DNA from: Streptosporangiaceae bacterium | GTDB taxonomy: Bacteria > Actinomycetota > Actinomycetes > Streptosporangiales > Streptosporangiaceae | Length of the DNA: 7,359 nucleotides | Assembly (NCBI GenBank): GCA_030052355.1 | Contig: JASIGS010000700.1 | Span: 1 to 7,359 of the forward strand | Direction: 5' to 3' | Part shown: piece after piece, positions 1-5,924 of the stretch | How the letters are laid out: the number at the start of each line of letters is the position of its first letter | How positions within the stretch are numbered: the first letter of the stretch is position 1 | Notes under the pieces: generated by a model | What the model was told of the DNA's origin: nothing | The model's database searches: none | The model's input: only the letters and a program-made list of their open reading frames with translations | Translations under genes and position numbers: made by a program

Positions 1-716
1 GACTCGGCCTCGAACTCCGCCGTCAGGCCCCTGGTCATGCCGGGGTCGACCGGGATCCCCGGGCCCATCGTCGTGGTGATGGCCGCCTTCTTGAGGTACC
101 GGCCCTTCGCTGCCGCCGGCTTGAGCCTGATCACTTCGTCGATTGCTGCCGCGTAGTTCTCGATCAGGGCCCGGTCGGAGAACGACGTCTTGCCGATGAT
201 CAGGTGCAGGTTGCTGTTCTTGTCGACCCGGAACTCGATCTTGCCGCCCTTGATGTCCGTGACGGCCTTGCCGACGTCCATCGTGACCGTGCCGGTCTTG
301 GGGTTGGGCATGAGGCCGCGCGGGCCGAGGACCCGGCCGAGCCGGCCGACCTTGCCCATCAAGTCCGGCGTCGCGACCACCGCGTCGAAGTCGAGGAACC
401 CGCCCTGGATGCGCTCGATGAGATCGTCGGAGCCCACGTAATCCGCGCCAGCCGCGCGAGCTTCCTCGGCCCGGTCGCCCGTGGCGAAGACCAGCACCCT
501 GGCGGTCTTGCCGGTGCCGTGCGGCAGGTTGGCCGTGCCGCGGACCATCTGGTCGGCCTTGCGCGGATCGACGCCGAGCCGGAAGGCGACCTCGACCGTC
601 GCGTCAAACTTCGTCGTCGAGGTGCTCCTGGCCAGCGCGACCGCCTCGGCGGGGGTGTACAGCCGCGTCGCGTCGACGCTCTCCTCGGCCTTACGGTAAG
701 CCTTGCTGCGCTTCAT
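1..716 (-). CDS. rplA: 50S ribosomal protein L1 (3'-truncated by window edge)
   Basis: L1 binds 23S rRNA at the mobile L1 stalk near the E site, and in many bacteria it also represses its own operon by binding its mRNA. I translated the minus strand by hand from the ATG at 716-714: it starts [12 protein letters not shown] and stays open for 238 codons to the edge. The L1 signature is clear at about residues 111-143 ([17 protein letters not shown], then [13 protein letters not shown]), with [15 protein letters not shown] and IGKTSF following. Family members are about 230-240 residues and end shortly after the GPGIPVDP motif seen here, so only a few codons should be missing. A Shine-Dalgarno GGGAGAGG at 726-719 sits correctly before the ATG. 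It follows rplK after a 197-nt gap, on the same strand. Identification is near certain. Confidence 0.97.
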   Translation of the reverse strand, partial: MKRSKAYRKAEESVDATRLYTPAEAVALARSTSTTKFDATVEVAFRLGVDPRKADQMVRGTANLPHGTGKTARVLVFATGDRAEEARAAGADYVGSDDLIERIQGGFLDFDAVVATPDLMGKVGRLGRVLGPRGLMPNPKTGTVTMDVGKAVTDIKGGKIEFRVDKNSNLHLIIGKTSFSDRALIENYAAAIDEVIRLKPAAAKGRYLKKAAITTTMGPGIPVDPGMTRGLTAEFEAE

Positions 717-913
717 TGCCTCTCCCATGTCTTCCGGAGGTTGTGGTCTGCGGGCCAGCGCCTGGCCCTGCCACTCGCCACGCCGCGGTGGCGTGGCGCA
801 CTCTTCAGTTATCGGACCCGGCGGCCGCCGAGCCCGAGCCCGGCCGTCACCTCTTGCGCCGGCCGTGGCGCGCGGCGCGCGCCTAGGCACCCGCCGCGCA
901 TGTCCTGCAACGC
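717..913 (-). promoter_or_regulatory. structured rplK-rplA intercistronic region
   Basis: This 197-nt gap is long for two genes that normally form one L11-L1 operon. It holds two perfect hairpins: GGGCCAG (752-758) with CTGGCCC (762-768) over a 3-nt loop, and CGCCAC (776-781) with GTGGCG (788-793) over a 6-nt loop. A very GC-rich alternating segment lies around 858-883. In the minus-strand mRNA the first hairpin ends about 35 nt before the rplA start, so it could affect rplA translation, attenuate transcription or be an mRNA end. Known L1 operators usually sit in the leader of rplK, so an L1 site here is only a possibility. No open frame here looks real. Confidence 0.3.
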
Positions 914-1348
914 TCAGCCGCTGACGGTGATGCCCATGGACCGGGCGGTGCCGGCGATGATCTTCTCGGCCGCCTCGATCGTCGTCGCGTTGAGGTCGGG
1001 CATCTTGATCTGCGCGATCTCGCGAACCTGCGCCTGGGTCATCGAGCCGACCTTGTTCTTGTGCGGCTCGCCGCTGCCCTTCTGGACGCCAGCGGCCTTC
1101 TTGATCAGCTCGGGCGCCGGCGGCGTCTTGGTGACGAAGCTGAACGACCTGTCCTCGTAGATCGTGATCTCGACCGGGATCACGTTCCCGCGCTGGCTGT
1201 CAGTCGCAGCGTTGTACTGCTTGACGAAATCCATGATGTTGACGCCGTGCGGGCCGAGGGCCGTGCCGACCGGCGGCGCAGGCGTAGCGGCACCCGCGTT
1301 CAGCTGCACCTTGACGACTGCAGCGATCTTCTTCTTCCTCGGAGCCAT
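914..1348 (-). CDS. rplK: 50S ribosomal protein L11
   Basis: L11 binds the GTPase-associated region of 23S rRNA, where it contacts elongation factors and is the target site of thiopeptides such as thiostrepton. The 144-residue product has the usual length. The N-terminal domain shows the proline-rich [18 protein letters not shown] segment (residues 22-39), then [18 protein letters not shown] (61-78). The C-terminal RNA-binding domain carries [19 protein letters not shown] (115-133) and ARSMG. The basic start MAPRKKK resembles other actinobacterial L11 proteins. The nearest Shine-Dalgarno-like GAGGT lies about 13 nt before the ATG, a rather long spacing, but no better in-frame start exists. 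It lies 53 nt downstream of nusG, so co-transcription with nusG is likely. Confidence 0.98.
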   Translation of the reverse strand: MAPRKKKIAAVVKVQLNAGAATPAPPVGTALGPHGVNIMDFVKQYNAATDSQRGNVIPVEITIYEDRSFSFVTKTPPAPELIKKAAGVQKGSGEPHKNKVGSMTQAQVREIAQIKMPDLNATTIEAAEKIIAGTARSMGITVSG

Positions 1349-1401
1349 CTTCGGGTTCTTACCTCACTGTCTGCTTCTGCTGCGGGCCGGTGGTGGTCCG
1401 G

Positions 1402-2328
1402 TCAGATTTTGGTGACCTGCTCGAACGAGAGCTCGACCGGCGTCTCCCGGCCGAAGATCGAGACCAGGACCTTGAGCTTCTGGGTGTCGGGATTGATCTC
1501 GTTCACGGTGGCGGGGAGGCTGGCGAATGGCCCGTCCATAACGGTAACCGATTGGCCGATCTCGAAGTCCACCGCCGCGGCACGCATGGTCTCGGCCTTC
1601 TTGGCAGCCTTCTCCTCCGGCTCGGGGGCGAGCAGGTTCGCGACCTCGTCGAGGCTCAGCGGCGATGGCCTGCTAGACAGCCCGACGAACCCGGTGACGC
1701 CTGGCGTGTTGCGCACGGCCGCCCAGGACTCGTCGGTGAGGTCCATCCGCACCAGGATGTAGCCGGGGAGCACCTTCTCCTGGACCTGCTGCCGCTTACC
1801 CGACTTGACCTCGATGACCTCGTGAGTCGGGACCTCTATCTGGAAGATGTAATCCTCCATGTTGAGCGACTGGGTCCGGCTCTCCAGGTTCGTCCTGACC
1901 CGGTTCTCGTACCCGGCGTAGGAGTGCACGACGTACCAGTCGCCGGGCAGCGTGCGCAGTTCGGCCTTGAAGGCGGTGACCGGGTCGGTTTCCGGCTCCT
2001 CGGTCTCCGGCTCACCGGCCCCGGACTCCTCCGCCCCGGCCTCTGCGGCATCGGCCTCTGCGGCATCGGCCTCTGCGGCATCGGACGATGCCTCATCGGT
2101 CTCGGCGGCATCGGTCTCGGCGGCATCGGACGATGCCTCATCGGACGCTCCGGTCGCAGTGTCCTGCGACACCCAGGCCGCGGCTGCGGCCGCGAAGTCT
2201 GCGTCGGCCTCATCGGCCTCGGCTTGCGCCTGTTCGCCGGCTAGCTCGACGTCTTCGGCGTCGCCGGACTCGCCATCGGCGGGCTCACTGCCCGTCGGCT
2301 CGCCTAGCGGCAGTTCGGACTCGGACAC
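1402..2328 (-). CDS. nusG: transcription termination/antitermination factor NusG with acidic N-terminal extension
   Basis: NusG rides on RNA polymerase, modulates pausing and Rho termination, and links transcription to the leading ribosome through its KOW domain. The product is 308 residues. Residues 1-118 are a low-complexity acidic Ala/Glu/Asp region, probably disordered. The NGN domain begins near residue 129 ([15 protein letters not shown]) and includes [12 protein letters not shown] and [10 protein letters not shown]. The KOW domain covers about 254-308 ([18 protein letters not shown], then [15 protein letters not shown]). The LPAT motif in place of the glycine-rich KOW turn is, from memory, normal in actinobacteria. 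The start is GTG (2328-2326) with AGGGAG about 11 nt upstream. The extension makes it longer than the mycobacterial protein (about 238 residues), and extended forms occur in other actinomycetes. Residues 61-98 are encoded by tandem 15-bp repeats. Confidence 0.97.
   Translation of the reverse strand: MSESELPLGEPTGSEPADGESGDAEDVELAGEQAQAEADEADADFAAAAAAWVSQDTATGASDEASSDAAETDAAETDEASSDAAEADAAEADAAEAGAEESGAGEPETEEPETDPVTAFKAELRTLPGDWYVVHSYAGYENRVRTNLESRTQSLNMEDYIFQIEVPTHEVIEVKSGKRQQVQEKVLPGYILVRMDLTDESWAAVRNTPGVTGFVGLSSRPSPLSLDEVANLLAPEPEEKAAKKAETMRAAAVDFEIGQSVTVMDGPFASLPATVNEINPDTQKLKVLVSIFGRETPVELSFEQVTKI
2039..2143 (-). repeat. seven tandem 15-bp units inside nusG
   Basis: On the plus strand, seven consecutive 15-bp units can be laid out: three identical copies GCCTCTGCGGCATCG (2039-2083), GACGATGCCTCATCG (2084-2098), two copies GTCTCGGCGGCATCG (2099-2128), and GACGATGCCTCATCG again (2129-2143). 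The order suggests block duplication. Because 15 is a multiple of three, the units encode acidic pentapeptides of the [15 protein letters not shown] kind in the NusG extension, and changes in copy number would keep the frame. Confidence 0.9.
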
Positions 2329-2512
2329 GACTTCTCTTTCTCCCTGCGCTCCCGCGCTGTGTCAGTTGCACCGTGTCGGCTGCACTGTGTCAGTGATGCC
2401 AGCCATCAGCAGTGCTGCCAGCATTAGCGCCGCCCAGCTCCAGTCCAGGCTGGGGCAACCTACCGATCATGCTGCCACGCCCTCTGCGCGACCTGAAATC
2501 CAGCCGCCGGCC
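2329..2512 (-). other. secE-nusG intergenic region
   Basis: This 184-nt region lies between two genes that are often closely coupled. The nusG-proximal part carries the nusG ribosome binding site and three 14-bp repeats, listed separately. I saw no convincing -35/-10 pair, no clear intrinsic terminator and no credible small open frame. A weak inverted pair around 2447-2454 and similar CAGC-rich strings are within what GC-rich sequence gives by chance. Confidence 0.5.
2351..2392 (-). repeat. three imperfect 14-bp direct repeats upstream of nusG
   Basis: On the minus strand the units are TGACACAGTGCAGC (2392-2379), CGACACGGTGCAAC (2378-2365) and TGACACAGCGCGGG (2364-2351). Each shares the GACAC core, and the first two differ at three positions. 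They end about 22 nt before the nusG GTG start, so they lie in the 5' region of the nusG mRNA or in a promoter upstream of it. Function is unknown. Confidence 0.7.
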
Positions 2513-2764
2513 TCAGCCGAAGAGGGCGAACACCATCCTGGTGAACCCGTAGTCGAGGGCCGACACGATGCCGACCATCACGGCAATGAAGACCAGGGCC
2601 ACCGTCGTGTACGTCACCAGCTCCTTGCGCGTCGGCCAGACGACTTTGCGAAGCTCGTCCCTGACCTCCGTCACGAACTTGGCCGGAGAGGTCCGATCCT
2701 GCTTGGTCGTGCGGCCGGGCCTCGCGGCCTTCTCCGGGGCCGGACCACGTGTCTGAGTTGCCAT
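2513..2764 (-). CDS. secE: preprotein translocase subunit SecE
   Basis: SecE is the essential small subunit that clamps SecY in the SecYEG membrane channel. The frame is open further upstream, but the real start is the ATG at 2764-2762: a Shine-Dalgarno AGGTGAGG directly precedes it (the AGGTG core has 5-nt spacing), and the upstream extension would be read out of the tRNA-Trp gene. The resulting 83-residue protein has a charged cytoplasmic N-terminus, the amphipathic family signature FVTEVRDELRKVVWPTRKEL (residues 30-49), and one transmembrane helix at about 53-72 (TTVALVFIAVMVGIVSALDY). A single helix is normal for actinobacterial SecE, unlike the three helices of the E. coli protein. It lies between tRNA-Trp and nusG, as in many bacteria. 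Confidence 0.96.
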   Translation of the reverse strand: MATQTRGPAPEKAARPGRTTKQDRTSPAKFVTEVRDELRKVVWPTRKELVTYTTVALVFIAVMVGIVSALDYGFTRMVFALFG

Positions 2765-2836
2765 GTCCTCACCTGAGCAACGATCTACTGACGGCTGGCG
2801 CCGCCATGTGCCCGCAAACCGCGCGGGCCGTACTCG

Positions 2837-2910
2837 CAGGGCAGGAGGGACTCGAACCCCCAACCGCCGGTTTTGGAGACCGGAACTCTAGCCAATTGAG
2901 CTACTGCCCT
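2837..2910 (-). tRNA. trpT: tRNA-Trp (anticodon CCA)
   Basis: Reading the minus strand from 2910, a full 74-nt cloverleaf can be drawn. The acceptor AGGGCAG pairs with CTGCCCT. The D arm is GCTC/GAGT with a 9-nt loop. The anticodon stem CCGGT/ACCGG closes the loop CTCCAAA, which holds anticodon CCA. The variable loop has five bases. The T arm is GGGGG/CCCTC with loop TTCGAGT. The unpaired base at 2837 gives G73, the bacterial tryptophan discriminator. The 3' CCA is not encoded (CGA follows). It lies 72 nt upstream of secE, the usual place for this gene in actinobacteria, and may share a transcript with secE-nusG. Confidence 0.97.
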
Positions 2911-2994
2911 ATTGCGGCCTGCCCCAGGATGGCCAGCACTGTAGCGCCCTGTGCAGGCACGCGCGGGCCGCTGGTGCACCACCACCAGATCCGA

Positions 2995-3023
2995 AGTGTA
3001 CGTGGTCCGCCGCCTACCGTCGA
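2995..3023 (-). promoter_or_regulatory. candidate promoter for tRNA-Trp and the secE operon
   Basis: On the minus strand, TCGACG (3023-3018, four of six matches to TTGACA) is followed after 17 nt by TACACT (3000-2995), a good -10 match to TANNNT. The predicted start would be near 2988, giving a leader of about 78 nt before the tRNA. A second -10-like TACAGT occurs at 2943-2938 without a -35. The divergent aspC-type gene must start within the same 250-nt region, and I saw no clear promoter for it. Confidence 0.35.
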
Positions 3024-3162
3024 ACCCGAAGAACCAACCCTATCGAGCCCGGGAAGGCAAGTTCGTGCCGCCGCGCCCTAAACGGCCGCTTAAGGGAACG
3101 GCAGGCCCGCCACGACTGCCCTGAGCATGCCACGGCGGCAGGCAGATGCAAACATGGGTGCC

Positions 3163-4374
3163 ATGGCAGACGCTTCGAGCAGGATTTCCGCCAGGGTTGC
3201 CTCGATAACCGAGTCGGCGACGCTCGCCGTCGATGCTAAGGCGAAGGCACTCAAGGCGGCCGGGCGCCCCGTCATCGGCTTCGGCGCCGGTGAGCCGGAC
3301 TTCCCGACGCCCGACTACATCGTGCAGGCCGCGGCGCGTGCGTGCGCCGTGCCGCGCTTCCACAAGTACACACCGGCCGCTGGGCTGCCCGAGCTCCGCG
3401 AGGCGGTGGCGGCCAAGACCGCACGCGACTCGGGCCTGACGGTTCCGGCCAGCCAGGTGCTCATTACCAATGGCGGCAAGCAGGCCGTCTACGAGTCGTT
3501 CGCCACGCTGCTGGATCCGGGCGACGAGGTCTTGCTGCCGACCCCGTACTGGACCACCTATCCGGAGTCAATCAGGCTTGCCGGTGGCGTTCCCATATTG
3601 GTCCGCTCGGACGAGACCTCCGGTTACCTGGTCTCGGTCGAGCAGCTCGAAGCGCACTGCACGGATCGGACGAAGGTGCTCCTGTTCGTGTCCCCGTCCA
3701 ACCCGACCGGCGCGGTCTACCCGCCCGAGCAGGTGGCGGAGATAGGCCGGTGGGCGGCCGGGCGGGGCATCTGGGTGATCACCGACGAGATCTACGAGCA
3801 CCTCGTCTATGGCGGCGCGGAGTTCGTGTCCATGCCGGTGGTGGCGCCGGAGATAGCGGACAGGTGCGTCGTGCTGAACGGGGTCGCCAAGACCTACGCG
3901 ATGACCGGCTGGCGGGTCGGCTGGATGATCGGCCCGGCAGACGTGATCGGTGCGGCGGCCAACCTCCAGTCGCACGCGACGTCCAACGTCTGCAACGTGG
4001 CGCAGGCCGCGGCGCTGGCCGCGGTGTCTGGGGACCTGTCGGCCGTCGCGACGATGCGGGCCGCCTTCGACCGCCGCCGGCGGATCATGACAGCCATGCT
4101 GAACGAGGTGCCTGGCGTGGTCTGCCCGCTGCCCGAAGGCGCGTTCTACTGCTACCCCTCCGTCAAGGGCCTCCTCGGCAAGGAGATCGCCGGCCGGCGG
4201 CCGGCCACCTCCGCTGAGCTCGCCGAGGTGCTGCTCGACGAGGCTGACGTCGCGGTGGTACCGGGCGAGGCGTTCGGCACGGACGGGTACTTCCGGCTGT
4301 CCTGCGCGCTCGGTGACGCCGACCTCGAGGAAGGCGTCACCAGGCTGGCGAAGCTGCTCGGCTCGGCTCGCTAG
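3163..4374 (+). CDS. aspC: pyridoxal-phosphate aspartate aminotransferase (class I, AspAT Ib type)
   Basis: It probably transfers the amino group between aspartate and 2-oxoglutarate in the cytoplasm. Numbered from the ATG at 3163 (403 residues), the fold-type I landmarks are present: [13 protein letters not shown] (41-53), TNGGKQA (102-108), PYWTTYPE (128-135), SPSNPTG with Asn180, TDEIYE with Asp208 and Tyr211, the PLP-lysine motif [12 protein letters not shown] with Lys243, GAFYCYP, and FRLSCA with the carboxylate-binding Arg378. The Lys106 in GGKQA corresponds to a residue linked to acidic-substrate recognition in Thermus aspartate aminotransferase. Some members of this subgroup also act on prephenate. 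ATG codons at 3127 and 3154 are also in frame. I prefer 3163 because homologues have only a short leader before the ISARV segment, though none of the three has a strong Shine-Dalgarno sequence. It is divergent from tRNA-Trp. Confidence 0.93.
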   Translation: MADASSRISARVASITESATLAVDAKAKALKAAGRPVIGFGAGEPDFPTPDYIVQAAARACAVPRFHKYTPAAGLPELREAVAAKTARDSGLTVPASQVLITNGGKQAVYESFATLLDPGDEVLLPTPYWTTYPESIRLAGGVPILVRSDETSGYLVSVEQLEAHCTDRTKVLLFVSPSNPTGAVYPPEQVAEIGRWAAGRGIWVITDEIYEHLVYGGAEFVSMPVVAPEIADRCVVLNGVAKTYAMTGWRVGWMIGPADVIGAAANLQSHATSNVCNVAQAAALAAVSGDLSAVATMRAAFDRRRRIMTAMLNEVPGVVCPLPEGAFYCYPSVKGLLGKEIAGRRPATSAELAEVLLDEADVAVVPGEAFGTDGYFRLSCALGDADLEEGVTRLAKLLGSAR

Positions 4375-4402
4375 AGCTCCTCGCGGCCCCGCCCGCTGCG
4401 GC

Positions 4403-4423
4403 GCCCGCCTCGGGCTGGCGGGC
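4403..4423 (+). terminator. candidate hairpin after the aminotransferase gene
   Basis: GCCCGCC (4403-4409) and GGCGGGC (4417-4423) form a perfect 7-bp GC stem over a 7-nt loop, 28 nt after the aminotransferase stop. No T-run follows, which is common for actinobacterial hairpin terminators but also weakens the call. If it does not terminate, the downstream deaminase gene may be read from the same transcript. Confidence 0.35.
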
Positions 4424-4478
4424 CGCGCCCCGTCCGCTGGGGCGCCTAGCCGCCTCGCCTCGCTGGCACACTTGCAGG

Positions 4479-5498
4479 ATGGGCCGGCCACTCGCGGCGC
4501 TGCCGAAGGCGCACCTGCACCTGCACTTCACCGGGTCGATGCGGCACTCGACGCTGGTCGAGCTGGCCGCTGAGCACGGCATTCACCTGCCGGAAGCGCT
4601 CGCCGAGGAGTGGCCGCCGCGGCTGAGCGCCGCGGATGAGCGCGGCTGGTTCCGGTTCCAGCGGCTGTACGACACCGCGAGGTCGGTTGTCCGCACCGAG
4701 TCAGACGTGCGCCGGCTGATCCGGGAAGCCGCGGCGGACGAGCGAGCCGACGGATCAGGCTGGCTCGAGCTGCAGATAGATCCGTCTGGCTACGCGCCCA
4801 GGTTCGGCGGGCTGACGGCGATGCTGGAGCTCGTGCTCGACGCGGCAGCGCAGGCTGGCGCCGCGGCCGGCGTCGGCATCGGGATCATCGTGGCGGCGAA
4901 CCGCACGAAGCACCCGCTGGAAGCGCGCACGCTTGCCAGGCTGGCGGCCAGGTACGCGGGTCACGGCGTGACCGGCTTCGGGCTCAGCAACGACGAGCGC
5001 AGGGGGTCGGTCGCCGACTTCGCTCCCGCGTTCAGGATCGCGGGACGGGCCGGGCTGCTGCTAGTGCCGCACGGCGGCGAACTCGCCGGGCCCGCCAGCG
5101 TGGCTTCCTGCCTGGATGAGTTGTGCGCGCACCGCATCGGCCACGGCGTGTCCGCGGCGACCGATCCGCGGCTGCTGGAGCGCCTCGCAGCGGCGCGGGT
5201 GACCCTTGAGGTCTGCCCGACCTCGAACGTGGCACTCGGCGTGGCCCCCGCCTTGCGCGACGTGCCGCTGTGCCAGCTGGTCGGGGCCGGCGTGCAGGTA
5301 GCGCTCGGGGCAGACGACCCGCTGCTGTTCGGTCCGCGGCTGGCCGCGCAGTACGAGCTGGCCAGGGAGGTGTTCGGCCTGTCCGACGACGCGCTGGCCG
5401 ACCTGGCGAGGATGTCGGTCCGCAGCTCGGCCGCTCCTGCCAGCGTCAGGCACCGGCTCCTCGCCGGCATCGAAGCCTGGCGGAGCAGCGAGGCGTAG
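4479..5498 (+). CDS. add: adenosine deaminase family hydrolase
   Basis: It belongs to the metal-dependent (usually zinc) TIM-barrel deaminases that convert adenosine or a related aminopurine to its hydroxy form plus ammonia, in purine salvage. The product is 339 residues, normal for the family. Metal and catalytic residues can be placed: HxH at His14/His16 in PKAHLHLHFTGS, His198 and the catalytic Glu201 in VPHGGE, His222 in HRIGHG, EVCPTSN (244-250), and Asp279-Asp280 in GADDPLLFG. Two pocket motifs differ from classical adenosine deaminase: HLDG is HFTG (Thr18 for Asp), and LAGDE is LSNDE (Asn171 for Gly). The substrate is therefore less certain than the chemistry. The only AGG lies directly against the ATG, so there is no usable Shine-Dalgarno sequence. 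CACACT at 4467-4472 is placed where a -10 box would give a leaderless mRNA. Confidence 0.88.
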   Translation: MGRPLAALPKAHLHLHFTGSMRHSTLVELAAEHGIHLPEALAEEWPPRLSAADERGWFRFQRLYDTARSVVRTESDVRRLIREAAADERADGSGWLELQIDPSGYAPRFGGLTAMLELVLDAAAQAGAAAGVGIGIIVAANRTKHPLEARTLARLAARYAGHGVTGFGLSNDERRGSVADFAPAFRIAGRAGLLLVPHGGELAGPASVASCLDELCAHRIGHGVSAATDPRLLERLAAARVTLEVCPTSNVALGVAPALRDVPLCQLVGAGVQVALGADDPLLFGPRLAAQYELAREVFGLSDDALADLARMSVRSSAAPASVRHRLLAGIEAWRSSEA

Positions 5499-5650
5499 CC
5501 GACATAGCCGACTTATCCGGCAATCACCGCGGCTCAGCAGTCCCGTCAGTCCGGCAACTCCGGCAAGTCCGGCCTCGCCCGGCCCGCGCCACTCACCGAA
5601 CCGGTCATTTAACGCAAAACACCACCGTGTTGATCATGGAGTGAAGCCGT

Positions 5651-5716
5651 CTTGGTCGTGGGTGTGAAGTTGTGTCGGCTATAGGCGTCAGACTTTCACA
5701 CCCATGACGGCCCAAG
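5651..5716. repeat. large imperfect inverted repeat in the convergent gap
   Basis: GTCGTGGGTGTGAA (5655-5668) and TTCACACCCATGAC (5695-5708) are inverted repeats with one mismatch in 14, including a perfect 10-bp core. An outer pair CTTGG (5651-5655) / CCAAG (5712-5716) extends the structure beyond a small internal loop, sharing the base at 5655. The 26-nt apical segment contains the palindrome CTATAG. It could be a bidirectional terminator or a short palindromic dispersed element of the REP or MITE kind. No transposase or target-site duplication is apparent. Confidence 0.75.
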
Positions 5717-5750
5717 ATCGATCCTGGCGCGCCGGTGGGACCGTTCTGGG

Positions 5751-5801
5751 GTGAATTGTCCGGGCTGGGCGGGGGCCAGCCGCGTGCCCAGGACAGTTCA
5801 C
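5751..5801 (-). terminator. long hairpin at the far end of the 18-bp array; possible murB terminator
   Basis: GTGAATTGTCC (5751-5761) is the inverse of the start of the first repeat, GGACAGTTCAC (5791-5801), with one G-T pair. GGGC (5762-5765) then pairs with GCCC (5786-5789), leaving A5790 bulged. That gives about 15 pairs around a 20-nt GC-rich loop. On the minus strand it follows murB and the repeat array, so it could end the murB transcript. No T-run is present. Confidence 0.45.
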
Positions 5802-5924
5802 TTGCCACGGACAGTTCACATGCCAAGGACAGTTCACATGCCACGGACAGTTCACGTGCCACGGACAGGTCACATGCCACGGACAGGTCACGCGCCAAGG
5901 ACAGGTCACGCGCCAAGGACAGTT
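5791..5924. repeat. 18-bp tandem repeat array, seven full copies plus a partial, reaching into the murB stop codon
   Basis: Seven head-to-tail 18-bp units start at 5791, 5809, 5827, 5845, 5863, 5881 and 5899, with consensus GGACAGTTCACATGCCAC. An eighth partial unit (GGACAGTT, 5917-5924) overlaps the murB TAA at 5925-5923. Copies 1-4 have GTTCAC, and copies 5-7 have GGTCAC. Copies 6 and 7 are identical, which points to recent local duplication. The unit length is divisible by three, so every frame shows hexapeptide repeats. That is a by-product and not evidence of coding. Confidence 0.95.

Larger units (their letters stand above)
5499..5922. other. non-coding gap between convergent add and murB
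   Basis: This 424-nt gap contains no believable gene. Open frames across it owe their length to 18-bp repeats and lack ribosome binding sites. From left to right it holds short 9-bp repeats (TAGCCGACA/TAGCCGACT at 5496-5513; TCCGGCAAC/TCCGGCAAG/TCCGGCCTC at 5550-5576), a locally AT-richer stretch with a small hairpin (AACAC/GTGTT, 5618-5631), a large inverted repeat (5651-5716), a long hairpin (5751-5801) and the 18-bp tandem array (5791-5924). Terminators for both converging genes are expected here. Confidence 0.75.

Noticed and set aside
204..1160. Long plus-strand frame of 318 codons over rplA and rplK
   Set aside because: It is antisense to two ribosomal protein genes with complete motifs and is typical of shadow frames in GC-rich DNA.
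2765..2863. N-terminal extension of SecE to 116 residues
   Set aside because: The extension is read from the tRNA-Trp 3' end and its spacer. The ATG at 2764 has a strong Shine-Dalgarno sequence and gives the normal family length.
3127..3162. Upstream ATG starts (3127, 3154) for the aminotransferase
   Set aside because: They are possible but unsupported: homologues have only a short leader before the ISARV segment, and neither has a convincing binding site. GGCAGG at 3137-3142 before 3154 leaves some doubt.
3342..4217. Long frames inside the aminotransferase gene (plus 3342-4217, minus 3568-4491)
   Set aside because: They are arginine/glycine/proline-rich shadows of a gene whose catalytic motifs are all in the chosen frame.
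5605..5916. Minus-strand open frame with a hexapeptide repeat (RELSVA-like) across the 18-bp array
   Set aside because: The unit length is a multiple of three, so all frames show periodic peptides. There is no ribosome binding site or domain, and the same stretch is open in other frames on both strands.
5791..5924. Plasmid-type iterons or a replication origin
   Set aside because: The 18-bp repeat length fits iterons, but there is no replication initiator gene, no DnaA boxes and no AT-rich unwinding region, and the context is core chromosomal.
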